Assembly (NCBI GenBank): GCA_977006965.1
Contig: OZ345361.1
Span: 1,426,001-1,490,000, forward strand
Source of the DNA: Phymatolithon calcareum
Lineage: Eukaryota > Rhodophyta > Florideophyceae > Hapalidiales
Length of the DNA stretch: 64,000 nt
Direction: 5' to 3'
The number at the start of each line of letters is the position of its first letter. The first letter of the stretch is position 1. A program made the translations under genes and the position numbers. The notes below the pieces were generated by a model that was not told the DNA's origin, did not search any database, and saw only the letters and a list, made by a program, of their open reading frames with translations. Shown here piece by piece: positions 11,668 through 21,205 of the stretch.

Positions 11668-12222
11668 TGCGGAGGCGACTTCGTGGGAGCGCGGACTGAC
11701 GCCGCTCCTCCACGCGTTAGAGACGATGGATTGAGCGTTCTAAACTTGTGCTGCTGGGTGTACTGTAGACTGCGGACGGGCTGCGGAAGATCCGTTTTTT
11801 CTATGATATGATAGTTCAAATTTTTTTGTATCCTGCACAACCTCGTTTTGTGAAACCCGTGCCACGTCGTGTATTTTTATTATTTTTTCCGTGAAGTCCC
11901 GACAGCAGAACTTTACTCTGTCTTTAAAGATAGCCAGTATAGTACTGCTTTTCCAAGAAGCTCTCACAATACAACGTCCGATGCAGGCAATCTGCAGTGG
12001 GCGACGTCAAGGCCGGCCACTCCTGCCTGTCTTCTGAGTTGCAGTCTGCGGAAAACAAAACTGCCAGCCACTTAATCTGGAAAGCAACTCCCGTTGAAAA
12101 TTTCGAAAGCGTTATTTTCTTTTCTTCCGATGGATCAACATGTCGTTCGTCCGCCCGGTGATGCACAACACTCTCTTGCTCAAACGCACTACCCCGCATT
12201 CTAATTTGAAATGATAACAGCG
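11668..12222. other. Spacer between two minus-strand genes
   Basis: About 550 bp between the RS-rich protein start and the hydrolase stop. It should contain the RS gene's promoter and the hydrolase 3' UTR. Nothing else was recognised. Confidence 0.6.
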
Positions 12223-14301
12223 TTAGAGTACAGACTTCAATTCTAGAGCACTGGCTTGCCTAACTTCAGCTTGCTGTGCTTCAGAGGCTTTCTCATTCAA
12301 CGCTTCCATCCAGTTTGCGACTGTTTCGGCAAAGTCTTCAGCGTCTTCTTCATGTGGACAATGTCTGCAACAGCACGGGAATAAAAAGAGACGATATAGT
12401 TAGATACACCCCGACAATTAAAAGTTCTGTACACATGGAAAAACTTACCCAAGATTTCGCCGGGCAAGAGTGGCTTCAGGATATGCACTCTTGATTTTCG
12501 CCCCGCGGTCGCCCGCCGCGTTCAAAGGGTCCAAAACGCCCTGATAGATCAGCAACGGTCCAGAATACTTTGCAAGAAGTTCCGTCAAGCTCCTTGGCGG
12601 CGGCAACACCAGGCCAGATGCGAGCACTTCATCCGCCCCAAAGTCGAGTGAGTTGCGATAAATTTCAGAAGCCAAATGCTCATCCGCCGCATCCGGATTT
12701 GTCGGATACACCAACTTCAAGGTGCTTCCAATTCTGCCTCGCAAATTCCGCAAAAGAAGATTTGCCGCAAGCATTCGCGCTGGTCGCCATACCTGTATGA
12801 TGTGCTTGCCCAAACTGAAAAGCGCATTCAATGGATTGTTATTGCCTCGGCTTTCCACAGTCTCTTCATTCGGCGTTTCAAGTTTTCCAGCACTATTGAT
12901 GAGCACCACACCCGCGCATTGTTCAGGATATGCATCCGCACCGAACGCTGCACTGAAATAGCCCCCAATAGAGTTGCCTGCTATGTACACCGGTTTGCCT
13001 ATAACATCTCGAACAAATTCCCATATGACGCATTCCGAAAGATCTTGGGTGTAGAATGTCGGCACTTTTTCGGAACGTCCATATCCACAGAGATCCACGG
13101 CAAATACGCGAAATTGCTTCTTGAGGATCGCCAAACTTCTCCTATAGTGTTGCGAGCTCGCCCCGAAACCATGCACGAGGAGCAGAGGCGGTTTGTCGTC
13201 ATCAGTGTCATCTTCGGGGCCTTCTTCCACGTAGCGGACGAGATAACCACGCCACCTCCAGAATTTCGCACGATGTACGCCATCGATCGTGGAGCTTTTC
13301 TCAATGTCTTGTCTTGCCAACAATTGCGCAAACTCGCGTGCGTCCAAATAGTTTAACAGAAGCTTGGCTCCTTCTCTGAATATCGGACGGAATAACCGTC
13401 CATTTTCTCGCTCATGCTGGATGACGATTTCGTATATTCTCCGCGAAGACAGCAGTCCTTCCGAAAAAATCGGAGCTAGGGTACGACCCAAATCAGGACC
13501 TTTGTACGCATCGGCGGCTTCAAGATAGTCCTTCACAATTCGTTCGCCGTGTGCATCCGCATCGAGGGAGCCTGGCTCCACTATTATTACTTTCGCCAGT
13601 TCTGAATCGGCTTCATATCTCAGTTGAAAGTTCTCGTACAGCGGCGAAGAATCAGCAAATGGGCCGTTCTCAAAACCAGCGGGGAAAGCTTCTGGGTTTG
13701 GATGAGATTGATCAGAATTCGACGGAAAAAATTGAAGAGTTCTGTCTGCGCCAGAGGGCAACAGTGAGGCACCTCTCCTCTCACCCCACTTCAGAAAGGC
13801 AGGGTATTCGTAAGGGATATCGGCCAGATTGACATCGTCCCATTTCCGGAATGAATCCTTCCATGTCTCTATGGCCACTCCATCCGAAACGAGCTGCATC
13901 AGTTCCTGAATAGCTTTACGCGATTCTTCTGTCTCATCCTCTCGAACATGGATTGATGTTGCTCCAAATTGCTGTGCAAATTCTACCACAGCCACAGCCT
14001 CATTTTCAGCACGGCGGAGAGATAGGCTGCTTCCGCGAGCCTCCAACGCACGCGATAGCGCTGCCAGTACTTCCAGATTCGAATCTTGTTGTACCACGGA
14101 AAAAGTTGCTGCAGCGTCGGAGGCCGCAGCGGCGGCGAGACCGCCATGGTCAATGGTTCGCATGTCACCTCGCCGAATCCATACGACGGACCGTGAGCTT
14201 GTCATTACGAGAAATTTTCGCGATGCAGGCGTTCGGCTTTTTGAAGAAACTAGACGACCGCGAAGGCATGACGGAAAAATCGGGTGCACAAATGTGTACA
14301 T
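12223..14301 (-). CDS. Photolyase-like / alpha-beta hydrolase fusion, two exons
   Basis: The 664-residue product is encoded by exon 1 (14301-12449) and exon 2 (12364-12223), separated by an 84-bp GTAAGT...TTGCAG intron. Without splicing the frame ends 18 bases after the last conserved block. Splicing joins a split Gly codon to HCPHEE, which supplies the hydrolase histidine and the standard C terminus. Residues about 38-175 resemble the N-terminal domain of DNA photolyase/cryptochrome (SVVWIRRGDMRTIDHGGL; GATSIHV; YPAFLKWGER) but the FAD domain is absent. Residues about 345-664 are an alpha/beta hydrolase: HGFGAS 377-382, nucleophile elbow GNSIGG with Ser444, acid in the YQGVLDP region, His619. 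The same two-part architecture is known in plants and algae (Arabidopsis At4g25290 type). The basic N terminus could be a plastid transit peptide. The substrate is unknown. Confidence 0.87.
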
Positions 14302-14543
14302 TTCTGCGGAGTGAGTGCTTTTGTGGCCCGGTCCTTACATCGCCAGTAACAAAGTGAGATGCAGACTATAAAACAGCACTTGAGGAGTGAACTGGGCAAG
14401 GAAAGTCCACTCTCCCAACCGGGTGTGACGCTTCATGTGAGCCACAAGCTCGAATCTTATGGTCCGTAACCAACCGAGGGTAACCGTTCATAAAAATCTG
14501 ATCGGATTGGCATGCCTATCTGAATCTGATTTTCGTTCTAATC
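14302..14543. promoter_or_regulatory. Short divergent intergenic region
   Basis: Only 242 bp separate the divergent starts of the photolyase/hydrolase gene and the nucleotidase gene, so both promoters must sit here or overlap coding sequence. No defined motif is claimed. Confidence 0.45.
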
Positions 14544-15959
14544 ATGGGCAGTATCATACTGTGCCGGCATTACTGTACCTCGCTGGCATCAGACGTCGAC
14601 GAGCAATCCGCCATGACCTTGACGCGCCCTCAACCACGGCCTCCGTCAAGATCTGCGTCCATAGCATCGGGTCTAGACAGAGCTGGTGATGACTACAGAA
14701 TAGATCCTCAGCTGTCGATAGTGCATGGCATTCCGAAGAACCGATTGCGACCCTCTCCGCGAAATCAACGACGAAGACCACCTCCGCGTTCGCTGCCTCG
14801 TGTCTGGTTGGTGTGCTTTATCGTGCTGCTAGTACTCTCATCTGTGATATTTTTGTTGCGAAAAAATCCTCGTCTTTCCAACCATATCTCTTTTTTCACG
14901 TGGAATTCAGCGCAAAAGAATGCGAAACCGCGTCTTTTTGGGCTTATCACGGACCTGGATAGACAAGCATGTCGCGATGTGAAGATAGGTTTTCAGAAGA
15001 CTGCATGCGCAGATGCAAATATATGGGTTGCCTATTTCAAGCGCGCGATTCTTCCTCCAATTCCAGGACGAAAAGATGCAAAGATAACTTGGGTTGACAA
15101 AATCCGACTCGAAAGTCGGACACAGTTCGGTGGTCGCGGTATGGAACTCAGCGAGCTTGAGTGGTTTTCAGGTCATCTTTTAGCGCCTGACGACCGCACT
15201 GGTACTCTCTATGAAATAGTTTCACCGAAAGGAGGACTTTCAGGTATTGCAACAAAGCTGTTCGGAGATTCATCTTCAATCAAACCTTCTACTTGGCAAC
15301 GTGCAGTTTTGCATGATGGTGCAGGCGAGGACAAATCGGCATTTTTCAAAAGCGAATGGACAGTGGTTAAAGATGGCATGCTGTATGTGGGGGGACATGG
15401 AAGGGCGATTACTGATCCAAGGAACGGATCGAAAGTGCGAAGTACCAACCCGCTGTGGGTCAAAATGGTATCTTCTTCATTTAAAATCACACACGAGGAC
15501 TGGGCGAAAAATTATCGCGCGCTTGAGAACGCCGCAGGCGTTGCTTTTCCGGGCTACCTAATGCACGAGGCGGTGTTGTGGTCTGACTTGCGTCGTGAAT
15601 GGGTGTTTTTGCCGCGTCGCAGAAGTGTGGAAGCATTCGATCCTGTTGCTAACGAGAAGAAAGGCTGGAATCGTGCTCTGATTGCTTCGGAGCGTTTTGA
15701 CCGTATTCGTCAAGTGGAGATTCCTGACCTGTTTGATGCAGAAGGGTTTTTGGGATTTTCGTCTGCAAAATTTTTGCCAGGTACTAGCCAGGAGATTGTG
15801 CTAGCACTGCGAACTGTTGAAATAGACGCCGGCAATCACGGTCGCGTTTCTCGTCATACCGAGTCGTTTCTGTCTGCATTTAGCCTTGTCACTGGACAAG
15901 TTGTGCTTAAGGAGCAAAGAGCTGGATACAAGAAATACGAAGGACTTGCATTCTTGTGA
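14544..15959 (+). CDS. CANT1: Soluble calcium-activated nucleotidase (apyrase) family, type II membrane protein
   Basis: 471 residues, single exon. A basic, Pro/Arg-rich cytosolic N terminus is followed by one hydrophobic span (about residues 89-107, WLVCFIVLLVLSSVIFLL), then the lumenal catalytic domain. The blocks GLITDLDRQ, GRGMELSELEWFSG, GTLYEIV, FKSEWTVVKDGMLYVGGHG, GYLMHEAVLWS, WVFLPRR, GFSSAKFLPGT and KYEGLAFL are hallmarks of the CANT1 fold, a five-bladed propeller with a central calcium. Family members hydrolyse UDP or GDP in the ER/Golgi lumen, which helps glycosylation. The signal anchor fits that location. The start is the first ATG of the frame; a second Met downstream would still keep the anchor. 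Confidence 0.93.
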   Translation: MGSIILCRHYCTSLASDVDEQSAMTLTRPQPRPPSRSASIASGLDRAGDDYRIDPQLSIVHGIPKNRLRPSPRNQRRRPPPRSLPRVWLVCFIVLLVLSSVIFLLRKNPRLSNHISFFTWNSAQKNAKPRLFGLITDLDRQACRDVKIGFQKTACADANIWVAYFKRAILPPIPGRKDAKITWVDKIRLESRTQFGGRGMELSELEWFSGHLLAPDDRTGTLYEIVSPKGGLSGIATKLFGDSSSIKPSTWQRAVLHDGAGEDKSAFFKSEWTVVKDGMLYVGGHGRAITDPRNGSKVRSTNPLWVKMVSSSFKITHEDWAKNYRALENAAGVAFPGYLMHEAVLWSDLRREWVFLPRRRSVEAFDPVANEKKGWNRALIASERFDRIRQVEIPDLFDAEGFLGFSSAKFLPGTSQEIVLALRTVEIDAGNHGRVSRHTESFLSAFSLVTGQVVLKEQRAGYKKYEGLAFL

Positions 15960-16661
15960 ATTTCAGGTGATAAATTTTTCGGCGGATCAGATACGCGTTT
16001 TATGTCACGTTCCTTTTGGCAGGGATAATGATGTTTTCAAAAAAAACCACGCGCGTCCTGTTGTTCGGGTTTTCTGGGAAAGCTACCCCAGTCTTATCGA
16101 TACCTGTTTTGACCATTGTCGAACAGTACATTCATTCTGTCTTACAGACCGCGTTTACTTTGTAACGTCCGGAAAAAGGCGTCGTTGTCATCAGGAAAGG
16201 TTCTTTGTATTGAGGATGGTTGTCTTTTGAATACCCGCGTGGAGCGTTTAGCCCGGACACAAACCACAAGACTTGTACTGTCAGACCAAAGTCAACCGCA
16301 GCCAAAACAAAGCCGACATGTTTACACGAAAGGGACACTTGAATGTACTCGTGCTAACATACAAAACTCTCCACAATCCTCAAGCGCTTTGGGTTTTGGG
16401 CCGAACGCCAGGTACGGAGGTCCATTTCTTTCATATCGATAAGTTCCATAGCTGCACTGTATATGATAGCAGCGATTCAAGAATCCAACACAGCTGAAAT
16501 TCGAAGTTAACTTTGGAAAACTTGACACCATGCTTGTTCGATGGAGCAAAACGGTCGACATCTTGAGAGTGGTCAATGATACACAGCATAAAATGAACGA
16601 CAGGTTATCGAAAAAGTAAATGACACTGTCGTATATAGCGGCACGCTGTTATAAATGGGCA
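15960..16661. other. Convergent spacer
   Basis: About 700 bp between two converging genes, expected to hold both 3' UTRs. No repeat or further gene was seen. Confidence 0.6.
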
Positions 16662-17798
16662 TTATGCATGATGGTGCTCTTCACTGAGGTGCATGTCTCT
16701 GTCCGTATTTCCGTTTTCCATACCACGCATTTCAGCTGTGAGTAGGGAATGGTCATGTACCATATCTGCAAGATCTGCTCGAGCATTTGACGGGTCAATA
16801 CCGTTCCCAGCAAACATTTCGAAAAATGAGGCCCGCATCATCTTTGCAGCTCTTTCCATCTCCTGAGGGGGCACATTAGCCTTGGGGTCTTGAAAAGCAG
16901 CTCGGTACCAGTCCAATTGAATGCGTTGCTCCTCTAGCTTGAGTTCCATCAATGACCTCGCGCTCTTTCCGGGTGCCGCTTCATCCCCAGAAGGTCCGCC
17001 AGAAGCCCCAGGGACGACCCGTATCCGCTTCTCAACATTTGCTTCGCCCATTAATGAAGTGCTGCGCTTCAGTCGCTTGACGGCTTTTCCGGCGATTGGC
17101 TGCGGCTGGGATTGATGCTGTGGTTGTTGCATTGACGCAGGTGGAGGAGCCCCGACAATTTCCTCGGTCACCTCAACTTCGCCGCCCTCTGCGATGGGGG
17201 CTTCCGTGGCATTGTCGGTTTTCATTATATCCATACCATGCACGCCCTTGATTACTGGCTTACCCATGAGATACTTGTAGCAGGACATGTACTTGAAAGG
17301 CTTTCCAACGACATATTCCGGGTTCTTGATAATTTCCAAACAAAGAGCTGGTGTCGGCGAAGGCTTAAGAAAGCCGTTGAACATGGCCATGGTGATACGA
17401 TACAAGTCCATATCAGAGGGATTGCCAGGCAAATTCATTGCCTCAACGCTTTTCCTCATCTTATAAAACTGGTTGCATTGCCTCAAGATGTCCTTGTATC
17501 CGCGAAGACATGCAGAGGCACCACGCCCTTCCCAGCGCCGCCGGTCTAGCGCGCTCTTGGTACCAACCTCAGTGCATGCATCCGGCGGGCGCAATTCGGA
17601 AGCGACAAATTCGTTGCGGATTCTCTCAGCGAAAACTGCGGCTTTCTGACCGTAACCAGTGACCGTACTGCCCACTTTGTAGCCAGCTTTGGCGAGTGCA
17701 AAGAGCTCGTCTTTATTCCAACCGAGGCCCTTTCCCTTGCCTGGAGCCCTCGTGACGGGCACGTCCTCAAAAACGACCGGCGGAGCAGCGTCATTCAT
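16662..17798 (-). CDS. Myb/trihelix-like DNA-binding protein of Harbinger/NAM-associated type
   Basis: 378 residues. The N-terminal 190 follow the pattern of plant Harbinger-type Myb-like (NAM-associated) proteins: a Trp-containing opening (GWNKDELFALAKAGYKVG), a second helix (FAERIRNEFV), then an RRRWEGRG...KDILRQCNQFYKM block equivalent to the usual 'RW..I...V.KF' helix, then DLYRITMAMFN and the closing FKYMSCYKYLMGKPV block. A Gln/Pro-rich linker and NLS-like KRLKR follow. The C-terminal segment (EEQRIQLDWYRAAFQ...ERAAKMMRASFF) is helical like the NAM-associated C domain. Such proteins are either partners of PIF/Harbinger transposases or domesticated regulators. No transposase lies nearby, so domestication is plausible but inferred. 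The family assignment rests on pattern only. Confidence 0.65.
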   Translation of the reverse strand: MNDAAPPVVFEDVPVTRAPGKGKGLGWNKDELFALAKAGYKVGSTVTGYGQKAAVFAERIRNEFVASELRPPDACTEVGTKSALDRRRWEGRGASACLRGYKDILRQCNQFYKMRKSVEAMNLPGNPSDMDLYRITMAMFNGFLKPSPTPALCLEIIKNPEYVVGKPFKYMSCYKYLMGKPVIKGVHGMDIMKTDNATEAPIAEGGEVEVTEEIVGAPPPASMQQPQHQSQPQPIAGKAVKRLKRSTSLMGEANVEKRIRVVPGASGGPSGDEAAPGKSARSLMELKLEEQRIQLDWYRAAFQDPKANVPPQEMERAAKMMRASFFEMFAGNGIDPSNARADLADMVHDHSLLTAEMRGMENGNTDRDMHLSEEHHHA

Positions 17799-18733
17799 CG
17801 CGGCAAGCAGTCTTGCCCGGGGGAGAGATTGATCACGATGGGTGAGCTTTGAACTTTAGGCTTGATGCGGCCTTCCGTGTTTGCGTTAGCGCTGCGTTTC
17901 CAACAAAACCCCGCCTTTTAGGCGCCAGGCCAAGCTCACATGATCTGTAAATTTTAATTTCAAGCGAATGATAAATTGACAAGTATTGTAATGTGCAATT
18001 TTTGGGCGCGGACTACCAAAAATTGAATATCTCGAGGAACCGACACAAAATATTTTTGTTTTTCGCAACAAAATATTTTTCTGGCTCCATGAAAAGTGGC
18101 AGGTCCACGTCGTGAATCATAAACTGTAACACGCAGTAGGCGAGCAAAGGAGGTCTTTTAGGGGCCCTTTTCATTCTAACACTTACACGGGTCGTCTTTT
18201 TGTTCTCCAGTTGCGGTGGGGAAATGGTATATACCATGTCTAGAATCAGGGGAGAGAACTATCAAGTGTGTATCAGAAGATCTGTAAGCGCTAGTAGCGC
18301 TCCAGCTCGCGCTGCTTTTTGCAGCAAGCCTCGTCAGCTTCTGTGCATATGACCACAAGGGCTCAAGAACACAAATATTGAATTTGGACCAATTAAAACG
18401 CTCTGGCTGCCCACGACAGCCAACCTGTCATAAGGAGATCGTGTCTGCCGAGCACTATCCTCGTCGCCGTGAGGAGGAAATATTGCTCCTCTGACGTCCA
18501 GACTTGCCTCACAAGGCAAGTCTGGAAATCTTCGAGCTTGCGAAATCAAAACTTTTCTATACTAACTCGCGAAACGTGGAACTACCGCAGTTGCTTCGGG
18601 TGGAATCGTCTAATGACGAGCGGCAGACAGAGAAGAAGCGTAGCTAGCAAGATTAACACCCTGCCGTAATCTGAGTAGAGGTAAAAATAGAAGCGCTGCT
18701 TGCTAGCCCCGTATAGTAGGGAAATAAGCAATC
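17799..18733. other. Spacer with hairpin, ending in a LINE-like tail
   Basis: Contains a perfect 11-bp stem hairpin (CCAGACTTGCC, loop TCACAA) near 18500-18527 and a repeated AACAAAATATTTTT motif near 18045-18080. The last 32 bp (from 18702) look like a non-LTR retrotransposon 3' end, into which the LTR element at 18734 inserted. No gene was seen. Confidence 0.5.
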
Positions 18734-19111
18734 TGTAAGAATGGCGTACAACTTGGAGGTTGAAAGTCGCGTCGTACGCCTTCTTAAGAAAGATGTAGAG
18801 GTTGTTGGTGAAAACAGGGCAAAGAAGAGCGGGTACCCGATACGTTAAGAGCGCGTGTATCGGTCCCTTTAATGTGTTTGAGGAGCTGAGGTTGGTGTGA
18901 GTGAAGGTAGTTGAGTGCAGTTGAGTTGCTAGCGTTGGCCGTGTGTTGTGTTGTGCTTGTGCAGGTTGTGTTGTGCTTATACGGTTGTTGAGAGCAGTGA
19001 GGTGTGACGATGAGCTAAAGTAGGCAAATCGGAGTGAGATTGAAGCGGACGCGAGTGGAAGCGAGTATGAGTGATACGAGCGAGAATGGCCAGACATGGC
19101 CCATTCCTACA
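18734..19111 (-). repeat. 3' LTR of the TRIM element
   Basis: A 378-bp copy, the 3' LTR in the element's own minus-strand orientation. It is preceded, in that orientation, by the purine tract at 19121-19112. Open frames inside it occur identically in the other LTR and are not genes. Confidence 0.92.
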
Positions 19112-19271
19112 TCCCCTTCGCAAAAAGAAACTACGGCGAAGAGTGATGGCGAAAGAGCAGGAAGACGAAGTTTCTTTTGGACATCACTCGCGACGTTTGT
19201 CGAGGATCTTGAAGAGGACAAGTCGCGAACGGAGATTATGGACCACCAGGAAGAGTTTCTAGGAGAGCATT

Positions 19272-19880
19272 GCAGCTGCTGTCTGACCGCCGCGAAGCAG
19301 CAGCGAAGCTAAGGAGTGTTCGTGCTGACGGTCGTGTAGCGTTATGCACGCTCGTTTCGTGGCGCAAGATCGAGGAGCGTTTACGAAAGGTACCCAGACT
19401 TCCAAGAGAAGTTGTTTGAAGAACAACGCAGCTGCTGTTTGACCGCCGTGTAGCAGCGACGCAAACGGGAGCATGTGCTGACGGTTGTGTAGCGAAGCGC
19501 GGGGTTGTTTTCGTTGGGCACCTCCATGGAAGGCACGGGAGACACCGGCAGAGAATGCAGCTGCTACTTGACCGCCGTATAGCAGAAAGGCGCGTGGTGG
19601 CTCTCGCTGACGGACGTGGAGTGTAGCGTGTGGTGCTTTACGGTGAGTTTCCCACAGCTTCTGTCGCGTGTGGATCGCCGAGAAGCTTCCGTATCGATCG
19701 CTGTCTTGCAGCCAGGCGCAAAGCGGCCCTCGTGCTAGCGATCGCTCGGAGAAGCGGAGGGGACTCCAGTTTTGACGTTCTTGAAATTGCAGAAAAAAGC
19801 TGTAGCTGCCGTGTTGATCGCAGTCATGCAGCCAGGCGCAAATCGGTCTTCGTGCTGACGATCGTTTGGCGAAGCATGGG
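19272..19880. repeat. Degenerate tandem modules inside the TRIM element
   Basis: Five related units spaced about 120-160 bp apart. Three share a GCAGCTGCT...TTGACCGCCG...AGCAG core (starting at 19272, 19429 and 19557) and two share GCAGCCAGGCGCAAA (19708 and 19828). Each is followed by a GTGCTGACG-like or GTGCTAGCG-like block. The function is unknown; it could be structured packaging RNA or just expanded filler. Confidence 0.75.
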
Positions 19881-20070
19881 GCTCATGTCGGAAAAATTGT
19901 CATGGTGTACGGCGGAAGTGTAGCGACAAAGACACCGTGACCGCAAGATTCCAGGTGAAGAGAATAGGTACGGTAGCATGCCGCTTGTGATGACTCGGAT
20001 AGAATCGGCACCGGATATCAGTGCGCAGAGAGCGAGAAGAGGCAGCGAAGACGTTTAGGCAGATCCACCA

Positions 20071-20448
20071 TGTAAGAATGGCGTACAACTTGGAGGTTGA
20101 AAGTCGCGTCGTACGCCTTCTTAAGAAAGATGTAGAGGTTGTTGGTGAAAACAGGGCAAAGAAGAGCGGGTACCCGATACGTTAAGAGCGCGTGTATCGG
20201 TCCATTTAATGTGTTTGAGGAGCTGAGGTTGGTGTGAGTGAAGGTAGTTGAGTGCAGTTGAGTTGCTAGCGTTGGCCGTGTGTTGTGTTGTGCTTGTGCA
20301 GGTTGTGTTGTGCTTATACGGTTGTTGAGAGCAGTGAGGTGTGACGATGAGCTAAAGTAGGCAAATCGGAGTGAGATTGAAGCGGACGCGAGTGGAAGCG
20401 AGTATGAGTGATACGAGCGAGAATGGCCAGACATGGCCCATTCCTACA
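20071..20448 (-). repeat. 5' LTR of the TRIM element
   Basis: A 378-bp copy, the 5' LTR in the minus-strand orientation. Immediately downstream in that orientation lies the TGG-starting primer-binding site. It has one substitution relative to the other LTR. Confidence 0.92.
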
Positions 20449-20504
20449 AATCCATTATTAATGACTAATGATTTAGCATTCCGTTTGCTCGTACTCGCGC
20501 TTAA

Positions 20505-20557
20505 AGACAAAACTTGTACTCTTATTTATTAAAATAATAAGAGTACGAGTTTTGTCT
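20505..20557. repeat. 22-bp stem inverted repeat
   Basis: Arms AGACAAAACTTGTACTC... and its reverse complement differ at one position across 22 bp, with a 9-nt AT loop. It would form a strong hairpin as RNA or cruciform DNA. Confidence 0.88.
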
Positions 20558-20768
20558 AGACGTGGCTGCACGCTTTTACGTATCAATTTGTTTCCGAATG
20601 AAGTGCAAATTGTAAACAAATTCGGCAAAGCGCTCGGGAAACTCACGTACAAAAAATAAGAATGGCCCCAAGGCCGTTTGTAATATAATACAATTTAGTG
20701 TTTATTTTTATGACTCTTTGCCAACGCAATCTGCAACATACAGTTTGTAACCTCGCACCTGTATCGTT

Positions 20769-20860
20769 GAAATTTTTTTTTGACAAGAATTTCGCATATT
20801 TAGCACGCAGCATCATACTGCTCGAGAAACATGCAAAATTCTTGTCAAAAAAATAATTTC
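20769..20860. repeat. 92-bp foldback with T/A-tract arms
   Basis: Arms of about 29 bp, each containing TTTTTGACAAGAATTT or its complement, face each other around a loop of about 33 nt. A few mismatches. The size is like a small MITE; no target duplication was confirmed. Confidence 0.75.
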
Positions 20861-20880
20861 AGTTTTTATTTTGGAGAGAT

Positions 20881-20933
20881 GAGTACAGTATGATCATCAT
20901 ACTGTACTCAGGAAGTATCATATGATACTTCCT
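20881..20933. repeat. Two abutting near-perfect palindromes
   Basis: GAGTACAGTATGAT, a single C, and its exact complement (20881-20909) are followed without a gap by the perfect 24-bp palindrome whose half is AGGAAGTATCAT (20910-20933). Confidence 0.92.
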
Positions 20934-21205
20934 TAGGCTTAACGTTTCCAGCAGCTGCCAAAAGAGTTTTGTGATATTTTCCAAATAGCCAATAGATTTG
21001 CACCTAAAAATACGATAGGCCAATAAAGTCGCTACACTCAGAGCAGCTCAAGAGAACTCTGTCTCCACCAATCACGCAGTGACCTCGCAAAACGCGTAGT
21101 CTTCTCGTGCTCTTCTTGTTGCTTCCCGGTTCCCATGATGCGCTTTCTAATGCCGACGAGGTGAAAGAACTTGTTCCCTTCCAGAGGACGTTTGTGCAAA
21201 CAAGC

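Larger units (their letters stand above)
18734..20448 (-). mobile_element. TRIM-type non-autonomous LTR retroelement
   Basis: Two 378-bp direct repeats (18734-19111 and 20071-20448) start TGTAAGAATGG and end CCATTCCTACA, so each begins TG and ends CA with short inverted ends. I find one difference between them (C versus A in the GGTCC(C/A)TTTAATG stretch). The flanks share a 4-bp duplication, AATC, at 18730-18733 and 20449-20452. Read on the minus strand, the base after the first LTR begins TGGTGGATCTGCC (20070-20058), a typical tRNA primer-binding site. Directly before the second LTR is a purine run GCGAAGGGGA (19121-19112), the polypurine tract. The 959-bp interior has no gag, protease, reverse transcriptase or integrase. 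Size and structure match terminal-repeat retrotransposons in miniature, which are mobilised by a partner in trans. Confidence 0.93.
20453..21205. other. AT-rich spacer with stacked hairpins
   Basis: No coding signal. It carries at least four inverted repeats (listed separately) between the LTR element and the lumenal protein gene. The promoter of the latter must lie in the last few hundred bases. Confidence 0.6.

Noticed and set aside
18582-19097. A 171-codon minus-strand frame
   Set aside because: Most of it is repeated with a single change in the second LTR (20018-20434); it is LTR sequence, not a gene.
19034-19312. 92-codon + strand frame starting in the LTR and running into the element interior
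   Set aside because: It is antisense to the element's primer-binding site/purine-tract orientation and has no recognisable domain.
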